Shown in pieces: positions 51,093-60,543 of a stretch of 64,000 nucleotides of DNA (position 1 is the stretch's first letter; each line of letters opens with the position of its first letter). Both the position numbers and the translations under genes were made by a program. The stretch lies in assembly GCA_002841945.1 (NCBI GenBank), contig PHBI01000037.1, positions 1-64,000 on the forward strand, given 5' to 3'. Under the pieces are notes generated by a model. The model was given only the letters and a program-made list of their open reading frames with translations, had not been told where the DNA came from and did not search any database. Source of the stretch: Deltaproteobacteria bacterium HGW-Deltaproteobacteria-14. Its GTDB lineage: Bacteria > Myxococcota_A > UBA9042 > PHBI01.

Positions 51093-52253
51093 GTGGATGT
51101 GGTACAAGGCCACTCCTGTCGCCGATCGTCCCGGCGCCACCCGGAGCGCCGGCTCTTGCACTCCCCCCCTCGCCCCAAAGCGCCGACGGACCTGTTCGTC
51201 GCTCTCACCCCCGAGCGGGTGCTCGACGCGGTCGAGGCCAGCGGGGTCCGGGCGGCGGCCGGGTGCTTCCCGCTGAACTCCTACGAGAACCGCGTATACC
51301 TCGTCAGGTTGACGGACGGCGGGCAGCTCATCGCGAAGTTCTACCGGCCGAGGCGCTGGTCGCGGGGGCAGATCCTCGAGGAGCATCGCCTCCTCGACGA
51401 CCTCGCCGCGGCGGAGATCCCGGTGTGCGGCGTGCTGCCGTTCCCCGACGGCGAGACGCTCAAGAGCATCTGCGGCGTGCCGTACGCGCTGTTCGAGTAT
51501 CGCCCGGGCCGGCCGGTCGGGGATCCGGACGACGTCTTGCTGGAGCGGGTCGCGATGATGGCGGCCCGCATCCACGCGGTCGGGGCGCGCGGGTCGTTCG
51601 CGACGCGGCGGACGCTGACGGCGGCGGACTGGATCCGCGGGCCGGTGGCGACGCTGCTGTCGAGCCGGCTGGTGCCGTCCAACCTGCGGGGACGCTACCA
51701 GGACGCCGCCGAGCACATCGCCGACGCGGCGGACGCGCGGCTCTCGGGGCTCACCCAGCTGCGCCTGCACGGCGACCTCCACCGGGGCAACCTCCTGCTC
51801 CACGACGGCGTCTTGCAGGTGCTCGACCTCGACGACGCGTGCACCGGCCCGGCCATCCAGGATCTGTGGCTGATGCTCTCGGGCTCCCCCGACGATCGCG
51901 CGCGGCAGCTCGGCGTCCTCATCGCGGCCTACGAGCGCTTTCGCCCCTTCGACCGCCGCGAGCTGACCGCCCTCGACGTGTTGCCGGCGATGCGGCGCAT
52001 CCACTACGCAGGGTGGATCGCCCGGCGCTGGCACGATCCGCTCTTCCCGCGGACCTGGCCGGACTACGCCGAGCCCGCGTTCTGGGCCCAGGAGGTGGGT
52101 GAGATCGAGGCGATCGCGCGGGCGCTGCCGCTGCGGCCGCGGGCGCCCCAGGCGGTCGGCGAGGAGGGCGACGCGGACTTCCGGGTCGATCACGGCGACG
52201 ACACCTGGAGCGAGGAGCTGACCCAGAAGGACTACTTCTGGGACCTCGAGTGA
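51093..52253 (+). CDS. srkA: SrkA/YihE-like stress-response protein kinase
   Basis: LTPERVLDAVEASGVRAAAGCFPLNSYENRVYLVRLTDGGQLIAKFYRPRRWSRGQILEEHRLLDDLAAAEIPV; LRLHGDLHRGNLLL. Exact start uncertain. Confidence 0.88.
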   Translation: MDVVQGHSCRRSSRRHPERRLLHSPPRPKAPTDLFVALTPERVLDAVEASGVRAAAGCFPLNSYENRVYLVRLTDGGQLIAKFYRPRRWSRGQILEEHRLLDDLAAAEIPVCGVLPFPDGETLKSICGVPYALFEYRPGRPVGDPDDVLLERVAMMAARIHAVGARGSFATRRTLTAADWIRGPVATLLSSRLVPSNLRGRYQDAAEHIADAADARLSGLTQLRLHGDLHRGNLLLHDGVLQVLDLDDACTGPAIQDLWLMLSGSPDDRARQLGVLIAAYERFRPFDRRELTALDVLPAMRRIHYAGWIARRWHDPLFPRTWPDYAEPAFWAQEVGEIEAIARALPLRPRAPQAVGEEGDADFRVDHGDDTWSEELTQKDYFWDLE

Positions 52254-52427
52254 TCGCCGCGCCCGGCGCCCGGGGATGACAGGACGCCGCGGCATGGAAG
52301 CCCGCGCCCGGGGGTTGGTTCGGGCCCGTACCGATTCGTCGCGCGACGCGATCCGTCAGTGGCGACGCGGCGAGACTCAGTGTACGTCTCGCGAACACCC
52401 ATCCAACGAACCACGGAGATTGGCCCT

Positions 52428-53234
52428 ATGCGCGTGTTGACGCTGATGCTCGCGGTGACCCTGCTGGCGCCCCCCGCCTTCGCCGACGTCCCGGAGTGGA
52501 CCGACGAGCCCGAGTTCGAAGGGTTCTGCAAGGAGCTCCGCACGAGCGCGACCTGCGCCGACTGCGGGTGCGAGGCGATCACTCAGAGCGATCCCACCGA
52601 GGAGGTCGGTCCGGACGGCTCGGCCTTCCCGACGGCGCTGGTCGTCAAGCTGGCCGGCATCCGGAACGACAACGACGGCTTCATCATGTCGCAGCTGCGC
52701 GCCGTCCTCGGGACCGAGGGGAAGCTCGCGGACGCGGGCGTCATCGGCGACGCGTCCGGCCACATGGGCAACCCGCGCCAGGCGACCGTCGAGGTCGTGG
52801 GGTCCGCCCAGCGCTTCGACATGTGCCCCGGGATGTGCCCGCACGAGCCGGTCGGGATGGTGCACGCCTTCGAGGTGAAGACGACCTGGACCGAGCCCAC
52901 GACCGACGAAGGCGACGTCGTCAAGACCGCGACCCGCACCGATCTAGCGCTGTGCTTCGCGCCCGATGACAAGACGCCGGGCTGCTGGCTGCTGCCCATC
53001 GGCGAGGCGGCGGGCACCATCAAGAGCGTCGAGGGCAAGCCCGACCAGGTGAAGGAGGCGAAGCTCTGGTCGCGCAGCTGGAAGCTCTCGAGCTCGGGCG
53101 AGCTCGAGCTGACCCTCGGAGCGCCGACCGGCAAGGGGGCCGCGGCGGTCGCGCGAGCGAGCGCGAAGCTGCCGAAGAAGTTGCACCTCAAGGACCTGCT
53201 GACCAGGCCCGAGTTCACCCGCGCGAAGCTCTAG
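52428..53234 (+). CDS. Secreted hypothetical protein
   Basis: MRVLTLMLAVTLLAPPAFADVPEW signal peptide; no family recognised. Confidence 0.65.
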   Translation: MRVLTLMLAVTLLAPPAFADVPEWTDEPEFEGFCKELRTSATCADCGCEAITQSDPTEEVGPDGSAFPTALVVKLAGIRNDNDGFIMSQLRAVLGTEGKLADAGVIGDASGHMGNPRQATVEVVGSAQRFDMCPGMCPHEPVGMVHAFEVKTTWTEPTTDEGDVVKTATRTDLALCFAPDDKTPGCWLLPIGEAAGTIKSVEGKPDQVKEAKLWSRSWKLSSSGELELTLGAPTGKGAAAVARASAKLPKKLHLKDLLTRPEFTRAKL

Positions 53235-53271
53235 CCAACGGCAGGGCGGGACCCGGAGGTCGTAGCTGGTC
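53235..53271 (+). repeat. Short interspersed direct repeat, copy A
   Basis: CCAACGGCAGGGCGGGACCCGGAGGTCGTAGCTGGTC. Confidence 0.8.
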
Positions 53272-53287
53272 CCGAAGGTCGACCTCC

Positions 53288-53324
53288 CCAACGGCAGGGC
53301 GGGACACGTAGGTCGTAGCTGGCG
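53288..53324 (+). repeat. Short interspersed direct repeat, copy B
   Basis: CCAACGGCAGGGCGGGACACGTAGGTCGTAGCTGGCG. Confidence 0.8.
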
Positions 53325-53486
53325 CCGGGGGGACACACCGTGGCCCCCTGGCGGGACGCCGGCACGCGCAGTCGCCCGTATGCGCTACGCCCTCCTAGCT
53401 AGCTAGGTCGCGCAGGTGCGGGTACGGGCGGCGCTGGCCACCGGGCGCCACTTTGACTATCGTCGCGCCCCCGACACGGAGGGGAT

Positions 53487-55037
53487 ATGCGTTGCTGGTG
53501 GGGTGCTGTCGTGGTCGCGCTGGTGGCCTGTGGGGGTGACGGCGGCCAGGCCGGCGTCGACGCGGCGGACAGCGTGGTGGCGGACACGGCCGCGCCGCCC
53601 GAGGACAGCGGCGCCACCGACACCGCCGGGCCGGACGCGGCGGCGGACACCGCGGGCGTCGCCGACACCGCCGACGACGCCCGCGCGGACACCTCGCCCC
53701 CCGACACCACGCCCCCCGCGGACACCAGCGCGCCGAGCTGCGAGGCCGGCGCGACGGTGTGCGACGGCTACCTCCTGATGCGATGCAGCAGCACGTCGCA
53801 TATTTTTGAAGTAGATCGGGTGTGTCCACTTGGGTGCAGCGCAACATCGTCGACCGCGGCGGCGTGCGACGCCGGCTGCACGCCCGGGGCGCCGATAGGC
53901 TGTGTGACGAGCACGGCGCGGCGCTGCGGCGCGGACGGGGCGAGCGCGCTGGCGCTGTCGTGCCTGTCGGGCTGCGACGCGGACGCGGCGGGGTGCGCGC
54001 CGCTCGGGGGCAGCGAGCGCGAGGTGTTCGCCGCGAACGTCTCCGGGGTCCGGGTCGCGGGGGTCGGCGGGGACGACCAGGGTCGCCTCGCCTTCGCGTG
54101 GCAGGCCAACGTCACGGGCACCCCCGAGCCCATCCGGGTCCTGGTGACCGACGCCGACGGCAACGCCTTGAGCTCGTCGATCGCCCTCGGCGGCTCGGAC
54201 GCGGTCACGTTCTCGCAGCTCGTGGTGCGCGGAGCGCCGAGCGGCGCCTTCGTGGTGCTGGCTCTCGACCCGAGCGGCGCGACCTTCTGGCACCTGCCGG
54301 TGACGGCGGCGGGCCTCCCGCAGCCGAGCTCGGCGCCGCTCGCGGCGGACCTCGACCTGAGCTTCCCGAGCCTGGTGGTGTGGCAGGACGCCGTCGCGCT
54401 CTACGATCTCGCCCCCGGAGCCGCGGCGGGGCGCACGCAGGTGCGACGGACCCAGTGGGCGCTGTCGGGGGGAGCGCCGGTCGAGGCGACGGTCGACGGC
54501 GTCGAGCTCGACCGCAACGACGTCGTGGCGACGCGGGTGGGGGCCACCACGGCCCACGTCTTCTCGGCGGTCTCGGGGCAGCTCCGGGTGACCCTGTCGA
54601 GCCCCGACGAGGCCGGCGGGACCACGCTGGCCTTCGACGCCGGCGAGCTGCTCTTCGCGGGCGCGGCCGGGGTGGACGGGCGGTCGGTGGTGGCGGCCTT
54701 CGACTTCGCGAGCGACCCGGAGCACGCGGTCTATGCGCGCTTCGACGGGGCCTCCCTCGGAGCGTTCGGCGACGTCGGCCCCGGGCGGTGGTTTCAGGCG
54801 GCGGCGACGGGCACCGGGGTGGCGGTCGCGCTGCAGACGAGCGGCGGCGGGCTCGAGTACGGCGCGGCGAGCGGGGCGACGGCGGGGACGCCGGCGCCGC
54901 TGTGGACGCCCTCGAGCGGGGCCGACCGCAGCGACTTCTGGGTGGTCTACGACGCGGTCGGCGGGCGCGTGCGGCTCGTGACGTTGGGCAAGAACGGCGC
55001 CGCGGAGCCGCCGCGGGTGAGGATCAGCGCCCCTTGA
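53487..55037 (+). CDS. Lipoprotein with D/T/A-rich linker
   Basis: MRCWWGAVVVALVACGGDGG lipobox; VVADTAAPPEDSGATDTAGPDAAADTAGVADTADDARADTSPPDTTPPADT linker. Confidence 0.75.
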   Translation: MRCWWGAVVVALVACGGDGGQAGVDAADSVVADTAAPPEDSGATDTAGPDAAADTAGVADTADDARADTSPPDTTPPADTSAPSCEAGATVCDGYLLMRCSSTSHIFEVDRVCPLGCSATSSTAAACDAGCTPGAPIGCVTSTARRCGADGASALALSCLSGCDADAAGCAPLGGSEREVFAANVSGVRVAGVGGDDQGRLAFAWQANVTGTPEPIRVLVTDADGNALSSSIALGGSDAVTFSQLVVRGAPSGAFVVLALDPSGATFWHLPVTAAGLPQPSSAPLAADLDLSFPSLVVWQDAVALYDLAPGAAAGRTQVRRTQWALSGGAPVEATVDGVELDRNDVVATRVGATTAHVFSAVSGQLRVTLSSPDEAGGTTLAFDAGELLFAGAAGVDGRSVVAAFDFASDPEHAVYARFDGASLGAFGDVGPGRWFQAAATGTGVAVALQTSGGGLEYGAASGATAGTPAPLWTPSSGADRSDFWVVYDAVGGRVRLVTLGKNGAAEPPRVRISAP

Positions 55038-55044
55038 CGAGGAG

Positions 55045-55078
55045 CAACGGCAGGGCGCCGACCGGAGTCCAAGCTGGT
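55045..55078 (+). repeat. Short interspersed direct repeat, diverged copy C
   Basis: CAACGGCAGGGCGCCGACCGGAGTCCAAGCTGGT; related to copies A and B. Confidence 0.55.
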
Positions 55079-55173
55079 GGTGCGAGGTCGCGCGCCAGCG
55101 CGGCCCCGGACCGGCCGCGGAGGACGCAGGTCGGCGACCGCTACGGAACCGAAGCGCGCGTGGGGGAGGAGCG

Positions 55174-55878
55174 ATGAGACGCAGCGACAAGGCCCGGCGG
55201 ATCGTGGCGATCCTCAATGAGCTCCACCCGGAGACGCCCATCCCGCTCGACCACACGGACCCCTTCACGCTGCTCGTCGCGGTGATGCTGAGCGCCCAGA
55301 CGACCGACAAGAAGGTCAACGAGGTGACCCCGGCGCTGTTCGCCCGCGCCCCGGGGCCGGCGGCGATGGCGGCGCTCGAGGTCGAGGAGATCCGCGATCT
55401 GATCCGCGAGATCGGGCTCGCGCCGACGAAGGCGAAGAACCTCCGGCGCACGGCGGAGCTGCTGCTCGAGCGACACCAGGGTGAGGTCCCGCGGAGCTTC
55501 GAGGCCCTCGAGGCGCTGCCCGGGGTCGGCCACAAGACCGCGTCCGTCGTCATGTCGCAGGCGTTCGGGGTGCCGGCGTTCCCGGTCGACACCCACATCC
55601 ACCGCCTCGCGGCGCGCTGGGGGCTGTCGGACGGCAAGACGGTCGAGAAGACCGAGGCGGACCTCAAGGCGACCTTCCCCGAGGCCCTGTGGAACCGGCT
55701 CCACCTGCAGATCATCTTCTTCGGCCGCGAGCACTGCCCGGCGCGCGGGCACGACCTGAGCCGCTGCCCCATCTGCGGCTGGGCCGCGACCAAGCGACGC
55801 GTCGCGGCGGAGGCGACGAAGCGGCCAGCCAAGGCCGCTCGCCGACGACCGACGACGACCTCGGAGGCCGACCGATAG
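55174..55878 (+). CDS. nth: Endonuclease III
   Basis: DPFTLLVAVMLSAQTTDKKVNEVTPALF, LPGVGHKTASVVMSQAFGVPAFPVDTHIHRLAARWGL. Confidence 0.93.
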   Translation: MRRSDKARRIVAILNELHPETPIPLDHTDPFTLLVAVMLSAQTTDKKVNEVTPALFARAPGPAAMAALEVEEIRDLIREIGLAPTKAKNLRRTAELLLERHQGEVPRSFEALEALPGVGHKTASVVMSQAFGVPAFPVDTHIHRLAARWGLSDGKTVEKTEADLKATFPEALWNRLHLQIIFFGREHCPARGHDLSRCPICGWAATKRRVAAEATKRPAKAARRRPTTTSEADR

Positions 55879-55926
55879 GCTCGGTTCGCCGGCGCGGGCG
55901 CAGCGTCGGCGAGCCCCGGGGCGCGG

Positions 55927-56952
55927 CTACTGCCCCAGCGTCGCCTCGAGGCGCTCGCGCTTGCGGCGCTCGAAGTCCGCCTTGTACTGGCGCTGGCGCT
56001 CGGCTGCGCGCTCGCGGTTCTGCCGCGCCTGCTCCGCGAGCAGCTTGAGGCGCTCGCGCTTGCGCTGGTCGAACTCGCGCTGGTACGCCTTCTGGCGCTG
56101 CCGTTGGATGCGCGCGATGCGCGGGTCCAGCGGCGGCGCGGCGGGCGCCTCGTCGACGACCGGCTCCGAGCCCTCGTCCACCGGAGCCGCGATCGCCTCG
56201 TCCACGACGACCGCCTCGTCCACCGCGACGGCCTCGTCCACCGGAGCCGCGACGGCCTCGCCCACCGGCGCCACGGGGTCCGTCGGCGCAGGAGGCGTCG
56301 GCGTCGCCGTCGCCTCCACCGGTCCGGCCGCGGGTGATTCGACGCTCGCTGGCGGGGTGGTGGCGAGCGGCCCGCGCTCGGGCTGGGTCGCGACGTCAGG
56401 GGGCGGCGGCCCCTCGGATCCGGCCAGCGCGACCGCGACCCCGATCACGCCCCCGATCGCGACGACGGCGGCGAGCAGCCAGCGTCGCGGGATCCGGGCC
56501 GTCGACGACCGTGGCGCGATCGCGACGGCGGGGTCGAGGTCCGACGCAGCCGCCGGCGCGCCCGCGGGCCGGACCGCACCTCCGGTCGCGATCCGCGCGC
56601 CCTCGGCCGCCGGCGGTTCGGTCCCGAAGGACAGCGGGAACCCCACCACCTCGGAGGACCCCTCGGCGCCGCTCGAGAACGTGTCCGCTTTGACCCGCGC
56701 CTGGCGGAAGGCCACCGACCGTCGCCCCGTCACCGCGGGCATCGGCCGCTGCGCGTCCTCGGCGTCGTCGTCGTCGAGGGGGACCGCTTCGGTCTCGGTC
56801 GTGAAGATGTCAACCGCCACATCGTGCAGCGCCCGCACCATCGACGGTGCGGTTGAAGCCAGGACCCTCAGTCCCGCTCGCGGCCGTTTGTCATCACGAG
56901 CCATCCCGTCTCCAGGGACCGCGCCCAGTTTCATCGGATTCGTCACGACCAC
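55927..56952 (-). CDS. Single-TM protein with VDEAV repeats and charged C-terminus
   Basis: RRWLLAAVVAIGGVIGVAVALAG TM; APVDEAVAVDEAVVVDEAIAAPVDE; C-terminal QRQKAYQREFDQRKRERLKLLAEQARQ. Confidence 0.65.
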   Translation of the reverse strand: MVVTNPMKLGAVPGDGMARDDKRPRAGLRVLASTAPSMVRALHDVAVDIFTTETEAVPLDDDDAEDAQRPMPAVTGRRSVAFRQARVKADTFSSGAEGSSEVVGFPLSFGTEPPAAEGARIATGGAVRPAGAPAAASDLDPAVAIAPRSSTARIPRRWLLAAVVAIGGVIGVAVALAGSEGPPPPDVATQPERGPLATTPPASVESPAAGPVEATATPTPPAPTDPVAPVGEAVAAPVDEAVAVDEAVVVDEAIAAPVDEGSEPVVDEAPAAPPLDPRIARIQRQRQKAYQREFDQRKRERLKLLAEQARQNRERAAERQRQYKADFERRKRERLEATLGQ

Positions 56953-57503
56953 ATCCTTGTCGAGCTCTCGCGGGGGGCCCTCGGATGGGATCTCGTCTCA
57001 GTTGTTGGAGAGCTTGAACCCAATCGCGTTCGCCGTCACGGGGTTCGGGCGCTCGGCCTGGCGGCGGCTCGCGTCTCGGGCGCCGACCATGCCGCATCGC
57101 AACTCCATCCCGGGCGCCAGGGAACTCGCCACGCGAGCCATCGAGTTGCGACGCACACGACACGCGCGGCGCTGGGCGGACGACGCAATCCTCGTCGGCA
57201 GCGGGGCGCCTCGGCGATCGATCGGCGCCGGCCCCAGGATCGGTCCGCCGGCCGGTCGTGCGCGGGTCGACGTCGGCTCGGGGGAAAAGGCGACGCCCGA
57301 AAACCTTTCCAGCGCCGAGGCGTCCGATGCTCCACACGTCGCGCGGCGCCCGGTCACCTCGGTCGGACGCCTGTCGGTCGCCTCCCACGGGGGGCGACTC
57401 GGCCCCTTGCCGCACCTCCTCTGGGGGGCGAGGATGCCCGAGCCCGGCTCGAGTGAAGTCACCGTTGCACGCTGCACGTCCCCCACACCGCCAGGAGCCC
57501 ACC

Positions 57504-60500
57504 TTGCGCCACCCTGCCCTCGCCGCCCTCGCAGCCGCGTACCTCCTCGCGACGCCCCCGGCAGACGCCGCCGCCCCGCGACGCACCCCACCGGTCGCCG
57601 GCGCCGACGCGGACGCGGCGCGCCCGGTCCCCACCCCGACGCTCATCGTGACCGGCGACCCGAAGCGCGAGCGGCTCGGGGTCACCCGCGCGGACATCGC
57701 CGTCCGCGTGGTCGGCCGGCTCGCGGAGACCCGCCTCACGCTGACCTTCGCGAACCCGCACGAGCGGGCCCTCGCCGGGGATCTGACGGTCCCGCTGCCC
57801 GAGGGCGCGACCGTGTCGGGCTACGCCCTCGACGTCGACGGGCGGCTCGTCGACGGGGTGATCGTCACCAAGGACGAGGCGCGCCACGTGTTCGAGCAGG
57901 AGGTCCGCAAGGGCGTCGACCCCGGGATCGCCGAGTGGGTCGGCGGCAACGCGTTCCGCACCCGCGTCTTCCCGATCCCGGCCCACGGCGCGCGCACGGT
58001 CGCCGTCCGCTGGGTCGCCGAGCTCGCCGAGAGGGACGACGGCACCTGGTACCAGCTGCCCCTGCGCCTGCCCGATCCGGTCGCGGACCTCCACCTGCGC
58101 GTCGAGGTGGTGCGTGCGGTGGAGGCCCCGGTCATGCTCGGCCGCGGGCGCCTGGCCCCGGCGTTCGGGCGCTGGCACGACAGCTGGGTCGCCGAGGCCA
58201 CGGTCAAAGGGGCGGCCCTCGAGAAGGACCTCGCCGTGCTCATCCCCGACGCCGGGCGCAGGCCGGTGCAGCTCGAGCGCGCCCCGGACGGCCGCACCTA
58301 CTTCGTCGCGCGCGCCGCCGCGGAAGCCCCAGCGGGGGCTGGCGCGCTCGCGATCAATCGCGTGCGACTCGTGTGGGACGCGTCGAGATCCCGCGAGGGC
58401 GCCGATCACGAGCGCGAGATCGGGCTCGTGACCCGCTGGCTCGACGGGCTCGGGCCGGTCACCGTGGACCTCGTCGCCCTGCGCAACGACGCCGATCCGC
58501 CGCTCACCCTGGCGCTCCCCCGCGACCGGGCGCGGCTCGCGCTCACCCTGCGGAGCCTCGCCTACGACGGCGCCACGACCCTGGCGGCCGCCGCGCTGCC
58601 GCCGGGCGCCACCGCCCCGGACGTCACGGTGCTGATCAGCGACGGGATGAGCGACCTCGGCGGCGCCGATCCCGGCGACCTGCGCTCACCGGTGTTCGCC
58701 CTCAACGGCGACGCGACGGCCAACCACGCGCTCCTGCGCGACCTGGCCCAGCGCTCGGGCGGCGCCTACTTCAACCTCGCGCGCCTCGGCGACGACGCGG
58801 TCCTGGCCCGACTCGGGCGGCCCGTGTTCTCGCTCCTGGCGGTCCGAGCGAGCGACGGCGAGGTGAGCCACCTCGCCCCGCGCCTGCCGGAGCCGGCCCT
58901 CGGCCCGGTCGCCGTGGCCGGGGTGCTCGAGGGTGAGCGCGCCACGCTGACGCTGGAGTTCGGCGTCGCCGGGAAGGTGACCCACCGCGAGCAGGTGACG
59001 CTGCGGGCGGCGGACGCGGGGACCGGCGACCTGTTGTCGCGCTTCTGGGCGCAGCAGGAGCTGCGTGGGCTCCTCGCCCGCCCCGAGGAGAACGCGGCCG
59101 CTATCGCGGCGCTGGGGCGCGCCCACGGGATCGTGACCCCGGGGACCTCGCTCATCGTGCTCGAGCGCCTCGAGCAGTACCTGGCCCACGACATCCGCCC
59201 GCCGGCGTCGCTCGAGGAGATGCGCGCGGACTGGGACCGCACCCAGGCCGAGCGCGCCACTGCGGCGAAGGTGCAGGGCGCGAGCAAGCTCGAGCACGTG
59301 CTGGGGCTGTGGGAGCGCGAGGTGAAGTGGTGGGACACCAGGTTCACCTACCCGAAGGGCTTCAAGTACCGCCCCGAGCAGCCCGCCACGGGTGAGGACC
59401 GCAGGGCCGCCAATGGCGGGGGGCCGCCGGTGGAGAGCCCGCGGACGGTGGAGAGGCTCGAAGCGCGCTCGAGCGACGAACCGAGGGACGCGCGCCCAGC
59501 GCCGGAGCCGATGGAGGAGCGGGCGAGGAAGAAGTCGGACGAGGCTGACACCGACGACGCGCCGCAGGCGGCGATCGCGCTGACCAAGTGGGATCCCGAG
59601 ACGCCGTATCTGCGCGCGTTGAAGGCGACGGCCCCGGGCAACCGCTACAAGGTCTACCTCGAGCAGCGCGCGACCTACGGAGGCTCGCCGGGCTTCTACC
59701 TCGACTGCGCCGACCTCTTCGCCAAGGACGACCCGCGGCTCGGGCTCCGGGTGCTGTCGAACGTCGCGGAGCTGCGCCTCGAGGATCCGGCGCTGCTGCG
59801 CGTCCTCGCCCACCGCCTGACCCAACTCGAGCGGCTCGACCTCGCCGCCGGGGTGTTCGAGGTCGTGCTGCGGTTGCGGCCCGAGGAGCCACAGTCGTAC
59901 CGGGACCTGGCCCTGGTGCTGGCGCACCGGGCCCGCGCGGCGACCTCCCCGGAGGCGGCTCGGCCCGACTACCAGCGCGCCTCGGAGCTCTTGGCGCGGG
60001 TCGTGATGGGGACCTGGGACCGGTTCGACGAGATCGAGCTCATCGCGCTCGTCGAGCTCAACGACCTGTGGCCGCGCGCCAAGGCCGCCGGCGTCGCCGC
60101 GTGGCCCCTCGACCCGCGCCTCGAGAAGCGCCTCGACATGGACGTGCGCATCGTCATGACGTGGGACGCCGACATGACCGACATGGACCTGCACGTGCTC
60201 GAGGCCAGCGACGAGGAGGCCTACTACGGCCACAACCTGACGACCATCGGCGGCAAGGTCTCGCGCGACTTCACCCAGGGCTACGGCCCCGAGGAGTACA
60301 GCCTGAGACGCGCGATGCACGGGACCTACAAGATAAAGTCCCACTTCTATGGCAGCTCGGCGGCCGATCTCATCGGCGCCGTCACGCTCCAGGTCGACGT
60401 CTACACGAACTTCGGCCGCCCGAGCGAGAAGCGCCGCTCCCTCACCTTCCGCCTCACGGACCGGAAGGAGGAGTTCGTGCTCGGCGAGATAGAGCTCTGA
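57504..60500 (+). CDS. Secreted VIT-domain protein with C-terminal DUF2135-like domain
   Basis: TTG start with AGGAG 7 nt upstream, LRHPALAALAAAYLLATPPADAAA signal; VIT-like ADIAVRVVGRLAETRLTLTFANPHERALAGDLTVPLPEGATVSGYALDVDGRLVDGVIVTKDEARHVFEQEV; DVRIVMTWDADMTDMDLHVLEASDEEAYYGHN. Confidence 0.82.
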   Translation: MRHPALAALAAAYLLATPPADAAAPRRTPPVAGADADAARPVPTPTLIVTGDPKRERLGVTRADIAVRVVGRLAETRLTLTFANPHERALAGDLTVPLPEGATVSGYALDVDGRLVDGVIVTKDEARHVFEQEVRKGVDPGIAEWVGGNAFRTRVFPIPAHGARTVAVRWVAELAERDDGTWYQLPLRLPDPVADLHLRVEVVRAVEAPVMLGRGRLAPAFGRWHDSWVAEATVKGAALEKDLAVLIPDAGRRPVQLERAPDGRTYFVARAAAEAPAGAGALAINRVRLVWDASRSREGADHEREIGLVTRWLDGLGPVTVDLVALRNDADPPLTLALPRDRARLALTLRSLAYDGATTLAAAALPPGATAPDVTVLISDGMSDLGGADPGDLRSPVFALNGDATANHALLRDLAQRSGGAYFNLARLGDDAVLARLGRPVFSLLAVRASDGEVSHLAPRLPEPALGPVAVAGVLEGERATLTLEFGVAGKVTHREQVTLRAADAGTGDLLSRFWAQQELRGLLARPEENAAAIAALGRAHGIVTPGTSLIVLERLEQYLAHDIRPPASLEEMRADWDRTQAERATAAKVQGASKLEHVLGLWEREVKWWDTRFTYPKGFKYRPEQPATGEDRRAANGGGPPVESPRTVERLEARSSDEPRDARPAPEPMEERARKKSDEADTDDAPQAAIALTKWDPETPYLRALKATAPGNRYKVYLEQRATYGGSPGFYLDCADLFAKDDPRLGLRVLSNVAELRLEDPALLRVLAHRLTQLERLDLAAGVFEVVLRLRPEEPQSYRDLALVLAHRARAATSPEAARPDYQRASELLARVVMGTWDRFDEIELIALVELNDLWPRAKAAGVAAWPLDPRLEKRLDMDVRIVMTWDADMTDMDLHVLEASDEEAYYGHNLTTIGGKVSRDFTQGYGPEEYSLRRAMHGTYKIKSHFYGSSAADLIGAVTLQVDVYTNFGRPSEKRRSLTFRLTDRKEEFVLGEIEL

Positions 60501-60506
60501 CGAGCG

Positions 60507-60522
60507 CGCGAGCGCGCTCGCG
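60507..60522. terminator. Palindrome CGCGAGCGCGCTCGCG between convergent stops
   Basis: 16-bp perfect palindrome between stops at 60500 and 60544; no T-run. Confidence 0.45.
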
Positions 60523-60543
60523 AGCGAGCGCACCCTTGCGCGC

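Noticed and set aside
49395-52295. 966-aa minus-strand ORF
   Set aside because: Antisense to RCC1-like and srkA-like genes; composition typical of shadow ORFs.
53457-55832. 791-aa minus-strand ORF
   Set aside because: Antisense to the lipoprotein and nth; no domain.
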